In this document: positions 8,824-17,200 of the stretch, one piece after another
Layout of the letters: every line of letters starts with the position of its first letter
How positions within the stretch are numbered: position 1 is the stretch's first letter
Virus record (IMG/VR): IMGVR_UViG_3300033142_000349
Span: 1-35,617 of that record
DNA from: a virus
Reading direction: 5' to 3' (one strand)
Length of the DNA: 35,617 nucleotides
Notes under the pieces: model-generated
Databases searched by the model: none
What the model saw: only the letters and a program-made list of their open reading frames with translations
Told to the model about the DNA's origin: nothing
Position numbers and translations under genes: made by a program

Positions 8824-9990
8824 ATGGGTTTACTAACTGAAACTAATGCACAATACTATTCTGGACAACAACCTTTTTATGTTTCTGCTGGAAAAGAAGT
8901 TTACAATGTAAACTTTAATACGCCTTTAATTAGTGCTTTTGATATTTCTGGTAATCAAATTGCAGAAGCTTCAAATTATAATATTTACGTTATAGATTTA
9001 GCTGGTAATTCTACTTTAATACCACAAGACGAATCTTATGTTTCTGCACCTAATGGTAGTCAAATAACTTGGCCAAATGGAATAGGTGTAGTAAGTTCTA
9101 ACGTAGTTATTCAATTAACAGTACCTACAGTAGAAGACAATTATGGTGGATATGAATATATAAAACTAAATGATATTATAAATAACTTTTTAGTAGCATA
9201 TGTAGGACCAGACAATATAATATCTAGAGTAAGAAGAACTGATGTATTATTTCATGCTAAAAGAGGATTACAAGAATTTAGTTATGACACTTTAAAAAGT
9301 GTGAACTCTCAAGAATTGACTATACCTCCTAGCTGCTCATTACCTCTTCCACAAGATTATGTTAATTATGTAAAATTATCTTGGGTAGATGATGGTGGAG
9401 TAGAAAGAATAATATATCCTACAGTTTTAACTTCTAATCCAACTGAATTACCTTTGCAAGATGACAAAGGTATACCAACCCAAAACTCTTTTAGTAACAA
9501 CAATGAAGCTGCTCAATCGTTAGTAGAAGAACGTTGGAAAAATCAACAATGGGATTGGACTCAAAATTGGCAAAATTATCCATGGGGAGATTATTGGGGA
9601 TATTATCCCTCTCTTAATTGGTATGGAAGAATGTATGGATTAACTCCACAAACAGCACAAATGAATGGTTGGTTTACAGTAAATGAACGAACTGGTACTA
9701 TGTCGTTTTCCAGTAGTTTACAAGGAGCTTTAATAACATTTTCTTATATATCAGATGGACTAGCACTAGACAAAGACACTAAGGTTCCTAAAATGGCTGA
9801 AGAAGCAATGTACATGCATATTGCTTATAGTATTTTATCTACACGTAGAAATATACCGGAACACATTGTACAAAGATTTAAAAAAGACAGAAGAGCAACT
9901 TTGCGAAATGCTAAAATAAGATTACAAAATATTAAATTAGGTGAATTTACTCAAGTGATGAGAGGAAAGTCTAAGTGGATTAAACATTAA
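8824..9990 (+). CDS. Virion connector/ring-type protein (putative)
   Basis: Likely a structural neck or tail-ring protein; the exact role is not identified. The N-terminal 110 residues form a beta-rich, Asn/Ser-rich domain. Residues about 115-215 include YIKLNDIINNFLVAYVGPDN and VLFHAKRGLQEFSYDTLKS, a helical signature typical of phage adaptor proteins that stack under the portal. Residues about 235-270 are strikingly rich in Trp, Tyr, Gln and Asn (WKNQQWDWTQNWQNYPWG). The C-terminus is basic and helical (RFKKDRRATLRNAKIRL). It lies between the preceding neck gene and the large tail gene, with three- and four-base gaps, so it belongs to the same late operon. Confidence 0.55.
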   Translation: MGLLTETNAQYYSGQQPFYVSAGKEVYNVNFNTPLISAFDISGNQIAEASNYNIYVIDLAGNSTLIPQDESYVSAPNGSQITWPNGIGVVSSNVVIQLTVPTVEDNYGGYEYIKLNDIINNFLVAYVGPDNIISRVRRTDVLFHAKRGLQEFSYDTLKSVNSQELTIPPSCSLPLPQDYVNYVKLSWVDDGGVERIIYPTVLTSNPTELPLQDDKGIPTQNSFSNNNEAAQSLVEERWKNQQWDWTQNWQNYPWGDYWGYYPSLNWYGRMYGLTPQTAQMNGWFTVNERTGTMSFSSSLQGALITFSYISDGLALDKDTKVPKMAEEAMYMHIAYSILSTRRNIPEHIVQRFKKDRRATLRNAKIRLQNIKLGEFTQVMRGKSKWIKH

Positions 9991-9994
9991 GTAA

Positions 9995-11866
9995 ATGGCA
10001 GAATCAAAAAATACTTTTATAAAGTCTAAGATGAATCAAGATCTAGACAGTAGATTAATTCCTAATGGTGAATATAGATCAGCATTTAATATCGCAGTAA
10101 GTCAAAGCGAAGGATCTGACGTAGGAACATTAAGAACTGTACTAGGTAACTTAGAAATTAGTGATTTTGGATTCACTGAAGAATGTAATGTAAAAATTAT
10201 AGGTCACTGTGTTGACGATGAAAAGAATTTTATTTATTTATTCTTTACTAACTTTATTGATACTTCTTCTGATAAATTAAGTAATTATCCTTCGGATGAA
10301 GCAATCTGTCAGATTTGGAGAAGAGATCTTGAAACGAGTAGTAATGTAAAATTAGTGGAAGGAAAGTTTCTTAATTTTTCTCTAACACATCCTATATCTG
10401 GTATTAATGTATTAGAAGAATTACTTTTTTGGACAGATAACAGAAATCAACCGAGAAAAATTAATATTAGTAATGCTAATCCTAGTGCTTCTATAAATCC
10501 TACATACTATACTAATGATGATCAAATAAATGTTATTAAATATTATCCTTATGATCCTATTTTATTAATAAATGATTATGTAGTAGATTACACTATAAAT
10601 ACCGGTACAGTTGGGGATTATAGTGCTTATATAGATGATATAGTATATACATTAGGTGGATCAGGTACAGGAATGACTGTAGAAATTACTGAAGCTACAG
10701 GATTTCCTGGACAACTACGTGGAATTAAAATTATAAATCAAGGTGTAGGATATCAAGATGGAGATGTAGTTGAAATAGCACCTAAAATTGGAGATGCCAC
10801 AATCACTCTTCAAATGGAAGTTGGTACTACCATGAAAGACAAGTGTACTGAAAAACTCCCGGTTAATTCTACTTTCACAGTTTCACCACTAGCTGATTTA
10901 GATAATGGGTTGCCTATTGATGTAATTCATGACTCTGGACCAGAGTTAGATGAAGTAGATTATACAGGAGCTTTAGTAAGAATTACTGGAACAAGCGCTA
11001 GTCCTTATTTAGCAAGAGTTACTGGTCAATCTTCGGGAACACCTGATACGTTAACTATTGAATGGCCTAATATAATTCCTACTCAAGTAACTGATGTAGC
11101 GTTAATTGAAGTAGGTATGAATCCTGACTACGATCCTAATTGGCCAGGTGATTGTGAATATTTAAAAGACAAATTTGTAAGATTTGGTTATAGATTTAAG
11201 TTTAATGATAACGAATATTCTCTTATTTCTCCATTTACACAAGCATGTTTTATACCTAAACAAAATGGTTATTTTTTATCTAAAACTAAAGAAGTATTTG
11301 ATGCAACAGGTATAGCGTCCGAAGTATCCATTACAGACACTCAACAAACGTTAGAAAGTACAGAAGTAGAGTTTTTTGAAAATGCCGTTACTAATGTAGA
11401 TTTAATTATTCCTTGCCCAATATTTTTAGATGAAAGTATATCAGGATTTAATAATTTAACAGAACAATTACATGTAGAAGCTATTGAAATAATATATAAA
11501 GATGATGCAGAAACTGTATTAAAAGTAGTAGATGTTATTGATAAAGTATCTTTTTCTAATATAAATTCTAATATATTGTTATATGATTATCAGTCTAGAA
11601 AACCCATAAAAGTATTACCTGAATCTGAAATAACTAGAGTAAGTGATAAAGTGCCTTTAAGAGCTTTAACGCAAGAAGTTGTAGGCAATAGAGTAATGTA
11701 CGGTAACTACATCGATGGTCATTCTAGTTTGAATAGTTTAAATTATGAAGTAAATGCAGGTCCTAAATTTAATCTTCCTGAAAACACATTAAGAAAAGAA
11801 TATCAAAACCATACATTAAAACAAAATAGAAATTACCAAGTTGGAATTGTTTTATCTGATAGATAA
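9995..11866 (+). CDS. Large tail/virion protein, N-terminal piece
   Basis: This is the first 623 residues of the large tail protein. The start (ATG four bases after the previous stop) is well placed. The opening (NTFIKSKMNQDLDSRLIPNG, then YRSAFNIAVS) resembles, from memory, the start of very large tail proteins of marine phages. The protein is beta-rich and Asp/Asn-rich, with no catalytic motif seen. Residues about 221-262 hold a Gly-rich repeat unit ending GVGYQDGDVVEI that recurs in the next piece. The frame stops at TAA after LSDR, but coding continues directly beyond it. In a podovirus-like virion this could be a tail hub, nozzle or muzzle component; that is inference from size and position. 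Confidence 0.65.
   Translation: MAESKNTFIKSKMNQDLDSRLIPNGEYRSAFNIAVSQSEGSDVGTLRTVLGNLEISDFGFTEECNVKIIGHCVDDEKNFIYLFFTNFIDTSSDKLSNYPSDEAICQIWRRDLETSSNVKLVEGKFLNFSLTHPISGINVLEELLFWTDNRNQPRKINISNANPSASINPTYYTNDDQINVIKYYPYDPILLINDYVVDYTINTGTVGDYSAYIDDIVYTLGGSGTGMTVEITEATGFPGQLRGIKIINQGVGYQDGDVVEIAPKIGDATITLQMEVGTTMKDKCTEKLPVNSTFTVSPLADLDNGLPIDVIHDSGPELDEVDYTGALVRITGTSASPYLARVTGQSSGTPDTLTIEWPNIIPTQVTDVALIEVGMNPDYDPNWPGDCEYLKDKFVRFGYRFKFNDNEYSLISPFTQACFIPKQNGYFLSKTKEVFDATGIASEVSITDTQQTLESTEVEFFENAVTNVDLIIPCPIFLDESISGFNNLTEQLHVEAIEIIYKDDAETVLKVVDVIDKVSFSNINSNILLYDYQSRKPIKVLPESEITRVSDKVPLRALTQEVVGNRVMYGNYIDGHSSLNSLNYEVNAGPKFNLPENTLRKEYQNHTLKQNRNYQVGIVLSDR
10655..10779 (+). repeat. Gly-rich beta repeat unit, copy 1 (protein level)
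   Basis: The encoded segment begins GGSGTGMTVEIT and ends NQGVGYQDGDVVEI. The same pattern (GGSG-G-TV ... G-GY--GD---I) occurs at 12179-12311. Such units are common in phage tail and bacterial surface beta structures. Confidence 0.6.
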
Positions 11867-12673
11867 TATGGTAGGCAATCTGATGTTATATTATCTTCTT
11901 TAGATGATGCATTGTCTTTTGCGGCTGGGGAAGCTTTTCTAGGTTCTACTATATATCATCCATATAAACCTGGTGGTTGGTCTAGACAAAATATTATTAC
12001 AGACGGTAATCGTACTTGGCCAGGAGATACTTTAAATGTAAGATTTAATGAGGTTATTCCTACTAATCCTGGAATTCCTGGTTATCCTGGTTTATTTGTG
12101 GGTTCAGATGCACCTAGTATTAGTAGTTTATATGGAGGAGCCGGATATCCATCAGGTCTATTAGGTGTTAGCACAACAGGTGGATCAGGTGTAGGATTAA
12201 CCGTTAATTATACAACTTTTAAACCTACCATATTAAGTAACATAATATCAGTAGAAATAGCTGATCCTGGCTTTGGATATGAACAAGGTGACATTATAAC
12301 TATTAATGGAGGAACGCCTGGTAACGAAGCAACATTTATTTATAATCCTTCTCAAACTCCAAAATTAAATGGGTGGTATAGTTACAAAATAGTTGTAAAG
12401 CAGACTGAACAAGATTATTACAATGTTTATCTACCTGGTATTGTAAATGGAGAAATAAATACTTCGGGTGTAGCAACCGCTTCAACAGCAACGTTAAGTT
12501 TATATGCTGACAATATAAATAAAGTTCCTAGAGATTTAACAGAAGTTGGTCCTACACAAAAAACTTTTAACTCAAGTGTAGAATTATCAATAAGAGTGAC
12601 TAATGATTATCAAATACCTTGGACTAGTAATCAATTTTACCCTGACACAGCTACTGAAAAAGTTTTACATTAA
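11867..12673 (+). pseudogene. Large tail/virion protein, second piece (no own start)
   Basis: This stretch continues the previous frame after a single TAA. It is clearly coding (YGRQSDVILSSLDD, then GGWSRQNIITDGNRTWPGD), yet has no Met codon; the only near-start is TTG at 11912, inside the conserved-looking region and with no ribosome binding site. It therefore makes sense only as part of the larger protein. It carries the second Gly-rich repeat unit. Toward the end, VTNDYQIPWTSNQFYPDTATEK runs into VLH and a stop, while the -1 frame continues with sensible sequence. It is expressed only if the stop and frameshift are artefacts or are bypassed. Confidence 0.65.
12179..12311 (+). repeat. Gly-rich beta repeat unit, copy 2 (protein level)
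   Basis: The encoded segment begins GGSGVGLTVNYT and ends DPGFGYEQGDIITING, matching the layout of the unit at 10655-10779 with about 45 residues per unit. This supports the view that both pieces belong to one modular tail protein. Confidence 0.6.
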
Positions 12674-12759
12674 GAAGAATAACAAAAGACATTAATAGTG
12701 TTCTTGGTGGTGGCACAGGAATAACTTATAATAATTTTTCTGAAGATATTGTAGCTGGC

Positions 12760-14289
12760 ATGTCTGTAATTATTACTGAAAATAATGGTAATATAAGAGT
12801 TCCTTTAAGTGATAATATATATGTTACTTCAACTTATATTAACTCTGGAGCGTTTAATCAAGTTAATTTTAATGAAACTGTTGCAGGTATAGCTGCTACA
12901 GATACTATAACTTTTGGTCCTCCAGGTATAATATATAATTCAAACAATAATCCACTTATAGGTATATTAAGTACTTCTGAGCAAATAGGTGTTGCAGAAG
13001 AAGATGATTTTAAAGTGCAATTAGCCGTTGCTGAAACTCAACCTTTTGAATCTAATTTAGAAGTTTATTATGAAACAACAAGTGCTGGATTAATACAAGA
13101 TCTTAATGTAGCTATACAAGAAGGTGCTGGAGCCGTAGCTGTTCCATTTGCAATTGACACTATAGATACTGCTAGCTGGAACGAATCTCAAACTGGACCA
13201 TTTGCAATTACTAATAATTTTGGTTTGTTAGACGCAACAAACTCCCCATTTGTAGATCCAAATGCTGTTGGAGATTTAGTAAGTGTTTTTGATGGAAATA
13301 ACAATACTAGAGATGGTGAGTTTCAAATAAACAATCTAGGTAATGGTACTTTTAATATATCTACAGTTAAAGCGCCAGGTGAAGGTTTTGTAGTATTACA
13401 AGATGAAAATTTAACAGATTTTACTTTTAATGTATCTATTCAAAGTCAAGGAATAACTTTATTTAAAACTTTCAGTGAATCTATAAATAATGAAAGACCT
13501 GTTTATGGTGGTAGTTATGATGTTCTTTCAATTCCTGGCTACAAACTTCCAGTGGGTTCTGCATATATTTTTCCTACCGATCAAACTCTTCTTCCAACAA
13601 AAGGATCTTTAATAAACGGGAATGATATATTTTCTGCTGTAAACGGAAGCGGAGATGTAAATTTAGAAAAACAAGAATTAAAATGGACTATAATAAGTGC
13701 AATATGTGTTGGTGGAGAAAATAAAACTGAAGTGGAATGGAACGCAGCTCCAGATGGTGGTAATAATGTTGTTGCGTGGCCAGCAAATGGTTGGTGGGGT
13801 CCTTTTCCAAATAGTGTAGACAGTACAGCTATCTATCAAAATAATCCACAATCAAGTGTAGGATATAACAGCTTCCAAATATTGAATGGGGCAAATTATA
13901 TGGAAATGTTTCATTGGGCTCTTTTAAATCCTAGTTTACTTGATCCAACTCAAGATAATCCTAGTGCGACAAATAATAAATGGGGAGTAAACACTGGTGG
14001 ACCGCCATTTGGACAAGTTACAACCTTCAACAATAAAGCAAGATTATGTACGTATAATGGAGTAAATGGAGGATTAGGATCAGGAGGGGGATTAGTATAT
14101 ACTGATCGGCCTGCGAGTAATGCTGGTGTAAACAGTGCTGGTGTTGGCTGGACAAGTACTGGGTATAAAGCTAGTTCTTTCGTTAAGTTTATAGACTTTG
14201 AAGTAAAGATTAAAGTTGAAGATAGAAATGGTCAGGGTTTAACTCCTAACACACAGGAAGTAGTTTTAAACGTTAGATTTCAATATTAA
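12760..14289 (+). CDS. Large tail/virion protein, third piece
   Basis: The frame opens upstream of its first ATG (12760): from about 12664 it encodes RRITKDINSVLGGGTGITYN, so the ATG is not a natural start. The 509 residues after the ATG are beta-rich and full of Asn, Gly, Ser and Thr, with no catalytic motif, as in tail or receptor-contacting structures. A Trp-rich stretch (VAWPANGWWGPFPNS) lies near residues 345-360. It ends VVLNVRFQY followed by TAA, and the next piece continues in the same frame. There is no Shine-Dalgarno before the ATG. If the gene really is split, this piece would need its own initiation. I regard it as the central part of the composite gene. Confidence 0.6.
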   Translation: MSVIITENNGNIRVPLSDNIYVTSTYINSGAFNQVNFNETVAGIAATDTITFGPPGIIYNSNNNPLIGILSTSEQIGVAEEDDFKVQLAVAETQPFESNLEVYYETTSAGLIQDLNVAIQEGAGAVAVPFAIDTIDTASWNESQTGPFAITNNFGLLDATNSPFVDPNAVGDLVSVFDGNNNTRDGEFQINNLGNGTFNISTVKAPGEGFVVLQDENLTDFTFNVSIQSQGITLFKTFSESINNERPVYGGSYDVLSIPGYKLPVGSAYIFPTDQTLLPTKGSLINGNDIFSAVNGSGDVNLEKQELKWTIISAICVGGENKTEVEWNAAPDGGNNVVAWPANGWWGPFPNSVDSTAIYQNNPQSSVGYNSFQILNGANYMEMFHWALLNPSLLDPTQDNPSATNNKWGVNTGGPPFGQVTTFNNKARLCTYNGVNGGLGSGGGLVYTDRPASNAGVNSAGVGWTSTGYKASSFVKFIDFEVKIKVEDRNGQGLTPNTQEVVLNVRFQY

Positions 14290-14316
14290 ATAACAGTAAA
14301 AACAAGTGATTATAAT

Positions 14317-16041
14317 ATGAGTGCTATAGTAGAGGTAAAGTATTTCAATTCATTTTGGTTAAAAAAAGTAGAAAAAACATTTGGAGGAAGTCCTAGTCCT
14401 ACTGAATCAACACCTACTTGGCCTGGAATAGACTGGAATCCATTTGGTTATCCTGCTTTTCCAATTGAAGGAGCACCAAATGCAGAAACTGAATCGGAAG
14501 GTAATTGGTATATAGAAGAAGCTCGAATAAAAGGTGGCTTTAATAACACTATGGTCTCTCAAGGAGTAAGAGCTTATGCTAACGAAGAAAATCCAGTTCA
14601 AGACTTAAGATCATCTTCTATTATTTATTCAGGAATTTACAATTCTAGAACTGACATTAATAGAACCAATGTTTTTTCTTCTAGTGAGGAAATAACCAAA
14701 ACTTTAGATCCATCATTTGGGAGTATTCAAAAGTTATTTGCAGAAGATAACAATCTATTAATGTTTCAAGAAAATAAAGTAAGTAAAGCTTTAATTGATA
14801 AAGATGCTATTTATTCAGCTGAGGGTGGAGGAACTTTAACAAGTTCTAATGTTGTGATTGGAGAAACTATTCCTTATTTAGGAAGGTACGGAATTGGAAG
14901 ATATCCAGAATCGTTTGCTCAGTTTGGTTTTAGAAAATACTTTGCTGATCCAAATAGAGGTACTGTAATGAGGTTATCTAGAGACGGTTTAACGGAAATA
15001 TCTGAATATGGAATGAAAGATTTCTTTAGAGATAAATTAACCGAAATAACTAATAATTATTCTACTGTTAATATTGGTTGGGTTTTTGATGGAATTCCTG
15101 ATCCTAGTGCTGTTACTAGTTTTACAGTAGAAAACTTAGATGCTTGTAATATATTTATAGGAAGTAAAGTGTTTAATGAAGTTGCATCTGCGTTTATAGA
15201 TACGGGTGCCATTGTAACTAATATTGAAGCATTAGGAACTAGTCCAGAAACTTATGCTATAACAGTAAATAAACCTTTTATAGCCCAAGCGTCTGGAGCT
15301 TTTTCATTTGATTATAAAAGTAGAATTATAGGAAGTTGGGATAATTTTAGTAAATACTATACTTTATCCATACAATCAACACCTTCTTTTATAAGTGAAA
15401 CTGAAGATTATTTTACATTATCTTTTGATGAAGGAGTAAAGGGATGGGTTAGTTTTTTCAACTATAAACCGTCAACAGCTTTTAGTTTAAAAGGAAAGTA
15501 TTATACAACCATCAACAATAAATTATACGAACACTACGATCAAAGTATAGGAAATAATTTTGGTATTTTTTATCAAAAAAGTTATCCGTCTACTATTAAT
15601 TTTATTATTAATGCAGAACCATCTCTTAAAAAAGTATTTACCACTATAAATTATGAGGGAGATAATGGTTGGCGAGTTAATGGTATATTAAGTTCTCCAA
15701 CAAGAGTAAATCTTCCTCCTAATGAATCATCTTCAGACTTTACTAATAGTATTTATAGTTATAAAGAAGGTTTATATACTGATGCTCAAGGTTATCCTAT
15801 AAGATGTGGTTTTGATAGAAAAGAAAATTTGTATGTGGCTGCGTTAAAAGATAATTCACTGTTTGAAGATGGACAAGTTTTAGTAGGTAGTAGTACTACA
15901 GGATTAAAAGGATATTTTTTAGATGTCACTTTACAAACAGATGGTAGTATAGATTCATCTGGAGTATATAATGCTGTAACTGATCCAGGAGGATCAAAAG
16001 AAATTTGGTCAGTAGGAACAACTTTTGTTAAATCATCTTAA
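14317..16041 (+). CDS. Large tail/virion protein, C-terminal piece
   Basis: The last 574 residues of the composite tail protein. Nine sense codons between the TAA and this ATG (ITVKTSDYN) are in the same frame and flow into MSAIVEVKYFNSFWLKK, so the ATG is probably an internal Met. A Pro/Gly linker (residues about 25-50) is followed by conserved-looking structural segments: SIIYSGIYNSRTDINRTNVF, SIQKLFAEDNNLLMFQENKV and RYPESFAQFGFRKYFADPNR. From memory these resemble the ends of very large tail proteins in marine flavophages. No enzymatic residues were recognised. It is followed after 10 bases by the cupin gene. Confidence 0.65.
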   Translation: MSAIVEVKYFNSFWLKKVEKTFGGSPSPTESTPTWPGIDWNPFGYPAFPIEGAPNAETESEGNWYIEEARIKGGFNNTMVSQGVRAYANEENPVQDLRSSSIIYSGIYNSRTDINRTNVFSSSEEITKTLDPSFGSIQKLFAEDNNLLMFQENKVSKALIDKDAIYSAEGGGTLTSSNVVIGETIPYLGRYGIGRYPESFAQFGFRKYFADPNRGTVMRLSRDGLTEISEYGMKDFFRDKLTEITNNYSTVNIGWVFDGIPDPSAVTSFTVENLDACNIFIGSKVFNEVASAFIDTGAIVTNIEALGTSPETYAITVNKPFIAQASGAFSFDYKSRIIGSWDNFSKYYTLSIQSTPSFISETEDYFTLSFDEGVKGWVSFFNYKPSTAFSLKGKYYTTINNKLYEHYDQSIGNNFGIFYQKSYPSTINFIINAEPSLKKVFTTINYEGDNGWRVNGILSSPTRVNLPPNESSSDFTNSIYSYKEGLYTDAQGYPIRCGFDRKENLYVAALKDNSLFEDGQVLVGSSTTGLKGYFLDVTLQTDGSIDSSGVYNAVTDPGGSKEIWSVGTTFVKSS

Positions 16042-16051
16042 ATTAAATTAA

Positions 16052-16516
16052 ATGCAAGAAACATTAACTATAAACCACCACGAAAAAGTAAGTCATTTAG
16101 TAAAAATACTTAGTGATATGGAAGACGGAGAATTAGTGGTAGGTAATGGAAAAGAAATAATACATCATGATATAGCACCATTAAAACACTCATTTGCTGA
16201 TCAAATTTATATTAGACAAATGGACATGAAAAAAGGTACTATAATTGTTGGAGCTATTCATAAACATTTACATGTATGGTTTTTATTAACTGGTAAATTA
16301 ACTGTTGTTACAAAAAATGGTGTAGAAGATTTTATCTCACCGTGTTATGTAGTGTCTCAACCAGGTTCTCAAAGAGTTATTTATGCGGACGAAGATTCTA
16401 TCTTTGTCAATATACATAAAAATCCTACTAACACTACTAATATAGAAAAGTTAGAAAAAGAAATTGTAGCTTTAAACAAGGAAGAATATGAAGAATATGT
16501 TAATCAAAAAATTTAA
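16052..16516 (+). CDS. Cupin-fold protein
   Basis: A 154-residue protein with a likely single cupin (double-stranded beta-helix) domain. Residues 68-80 read AIHKHLHVWFLLT, giving closely spaced His70, His72 and His74 as candidate metal ligands. The turn PGSQRVIYA at about 104-112 matches the second cupin motif, where the final ligand usually sits. The C-terminal 30 residues are a charged helix (EKLEKEIVALNKEEYEEYV). Role unknown: it may be a virion component or assembly factor, since it lies inside the structural operon between the tail gene and internal virion proteins. An enzyme acting on sugars is less likely in this setting. Confidence 0.7.
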   Translation: MQETLTINHHEKVSHLVKILSDMEDGELVVGNGKEIIHHDIAPLKHSFADQIYIRQMDMKKGTIIVGAIHKHLHVWFLLTGKLTVVTKNGVEDFISPCYVVSQPGSQRVIYADEDSIFVNIHKNPTNTTNIEKLEKEIVALNKEEYEEYVNQKI

Positions 16517-16519
16517 ATT

Positions 16520-17191
16520 ATGAGTTACGCAACAATAGCTGCTATTGCAGCACCAATCGTAATCGGAGGTATTCAAGCAGCAGTAATGGGTAGTAAAGCT
16601 AGTGATATGGAAAATGATGTACTTAATGCTCAAACTGATGTAGATAATGCTGTTTTAAATAGACAAGATATTTATAATGCAGCTGAAGATATTAGAGGTT
16701 TGAAAAGTGAACTGTCTAATGCATATGCTAATCTAGGAGTAGCTACTCAAGCTGCAGAAATTCAACAACAACAAAGTGATACTGCATTAGCAAACATGTT
16801 AGAAGGACAATTAGCTTTAGGATATGGTGGTGGTGGAGCAACCGCTTTAGCTCAAGCAGCAGCTAAATCTAAACAAGGTATAGCAGCTAATATAGAACAA
16901 CAAGAAGTACAAAACCAAAAATTACGTGCACAAGGAGAAGAAAAAATAAATCAACAAAAGCTACAATTAGAGCAAATGGCTATTGGTGCTGAACAACAAG
17001 CTTGGCAAATGGCAGAAAATAGAGAAATATTCGATATTAATAGACTTCAAGCTGAGGCTGATTTTTTAAGAAATCAACAACAAGCTTACGCTGATGCTCA
17101 AACAGCTGCATGGATGCAAGGAGTGAGTGGAGCAACTAGTGTAGCTTCTTCAGCTGCTGGAAGTGGAGCTTTTGAAAACATGCAATTTTAA
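16520..17191 (+). CDS. Internal virion protein, gp14-like (putative)
   Basis: A 223-residue protein with a hydrophobic N-terminus (ATIAAIAAPIVIGGIQAAVMG, residues 4-24) that could insert in a membrane. A long Gln/Ala-rich coiled coil follows, about residues 28-190, with one Gly-rich break (GYGGGGATAL). This is the composition of podovirus internal core proteins such as T7 gp14, which are ejected first and help form a channel across the envelope. The assignment comes from composition and from position ahead of a 565-residue and a giant protein, the same small-medium-large order as T7 gp14-gp15-gp16. No sequence homology to T7 can be claimed. Confidence 0.55.
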   Translation: MSYATIAAIAAPIVIGGIQAAVMGSKASDMENDVLNAQTDVDNAVLNRQDIYNAAEDIRGLKSELSNAYANLGVATQAAEIQQQQSDTALANMLEGQLALGYGGGGATALAQAAAKSKQGIAANIEQQEVQNQKLRAQGEEKINQQKLQLEQMAIGAEQQAWQMAENREIFDINRLQAEADFLRNQQQAYADAQTAAWMQGVSGATSVASSAAGSGAFENMQF

Positions 17192-17200
17192 AAATAAATT

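Larger units (their letters stand above)
9995..16041 (+). other. Composite: one very large tail gene broken into four frames
   Basis: The four consecutive frames here read as a single protein of about 2,015 codons. Stop TAA at 11864-11866 is followed in the same frame by YGRQSDVILSSLDDAL, completing the phrase LSDR-YGRQSDV. Near 12655-12672 the frame moves by -1 (one T or A missing from TTTT or AAAAA) and continues RRITKDINSVLGGG. Stop TAA at 14287-14289 is followed in frame by ITVKTSDYNMSAIVEV. The span is 6,047 bases and becomes 2,016 whole codons if one base is restored. The second piece contains no Met codon at all. Whether this is sequencing error, mutation or recoding cannot be decided here. 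Confidence 0.75.

Noticed and set aside
11864-14289. Genome-wide reassignment of TAA to an amino acid
   Set aside because: Nearly all other genes here end properly at single TAA codons next to the following start, so a global code change does not fit.
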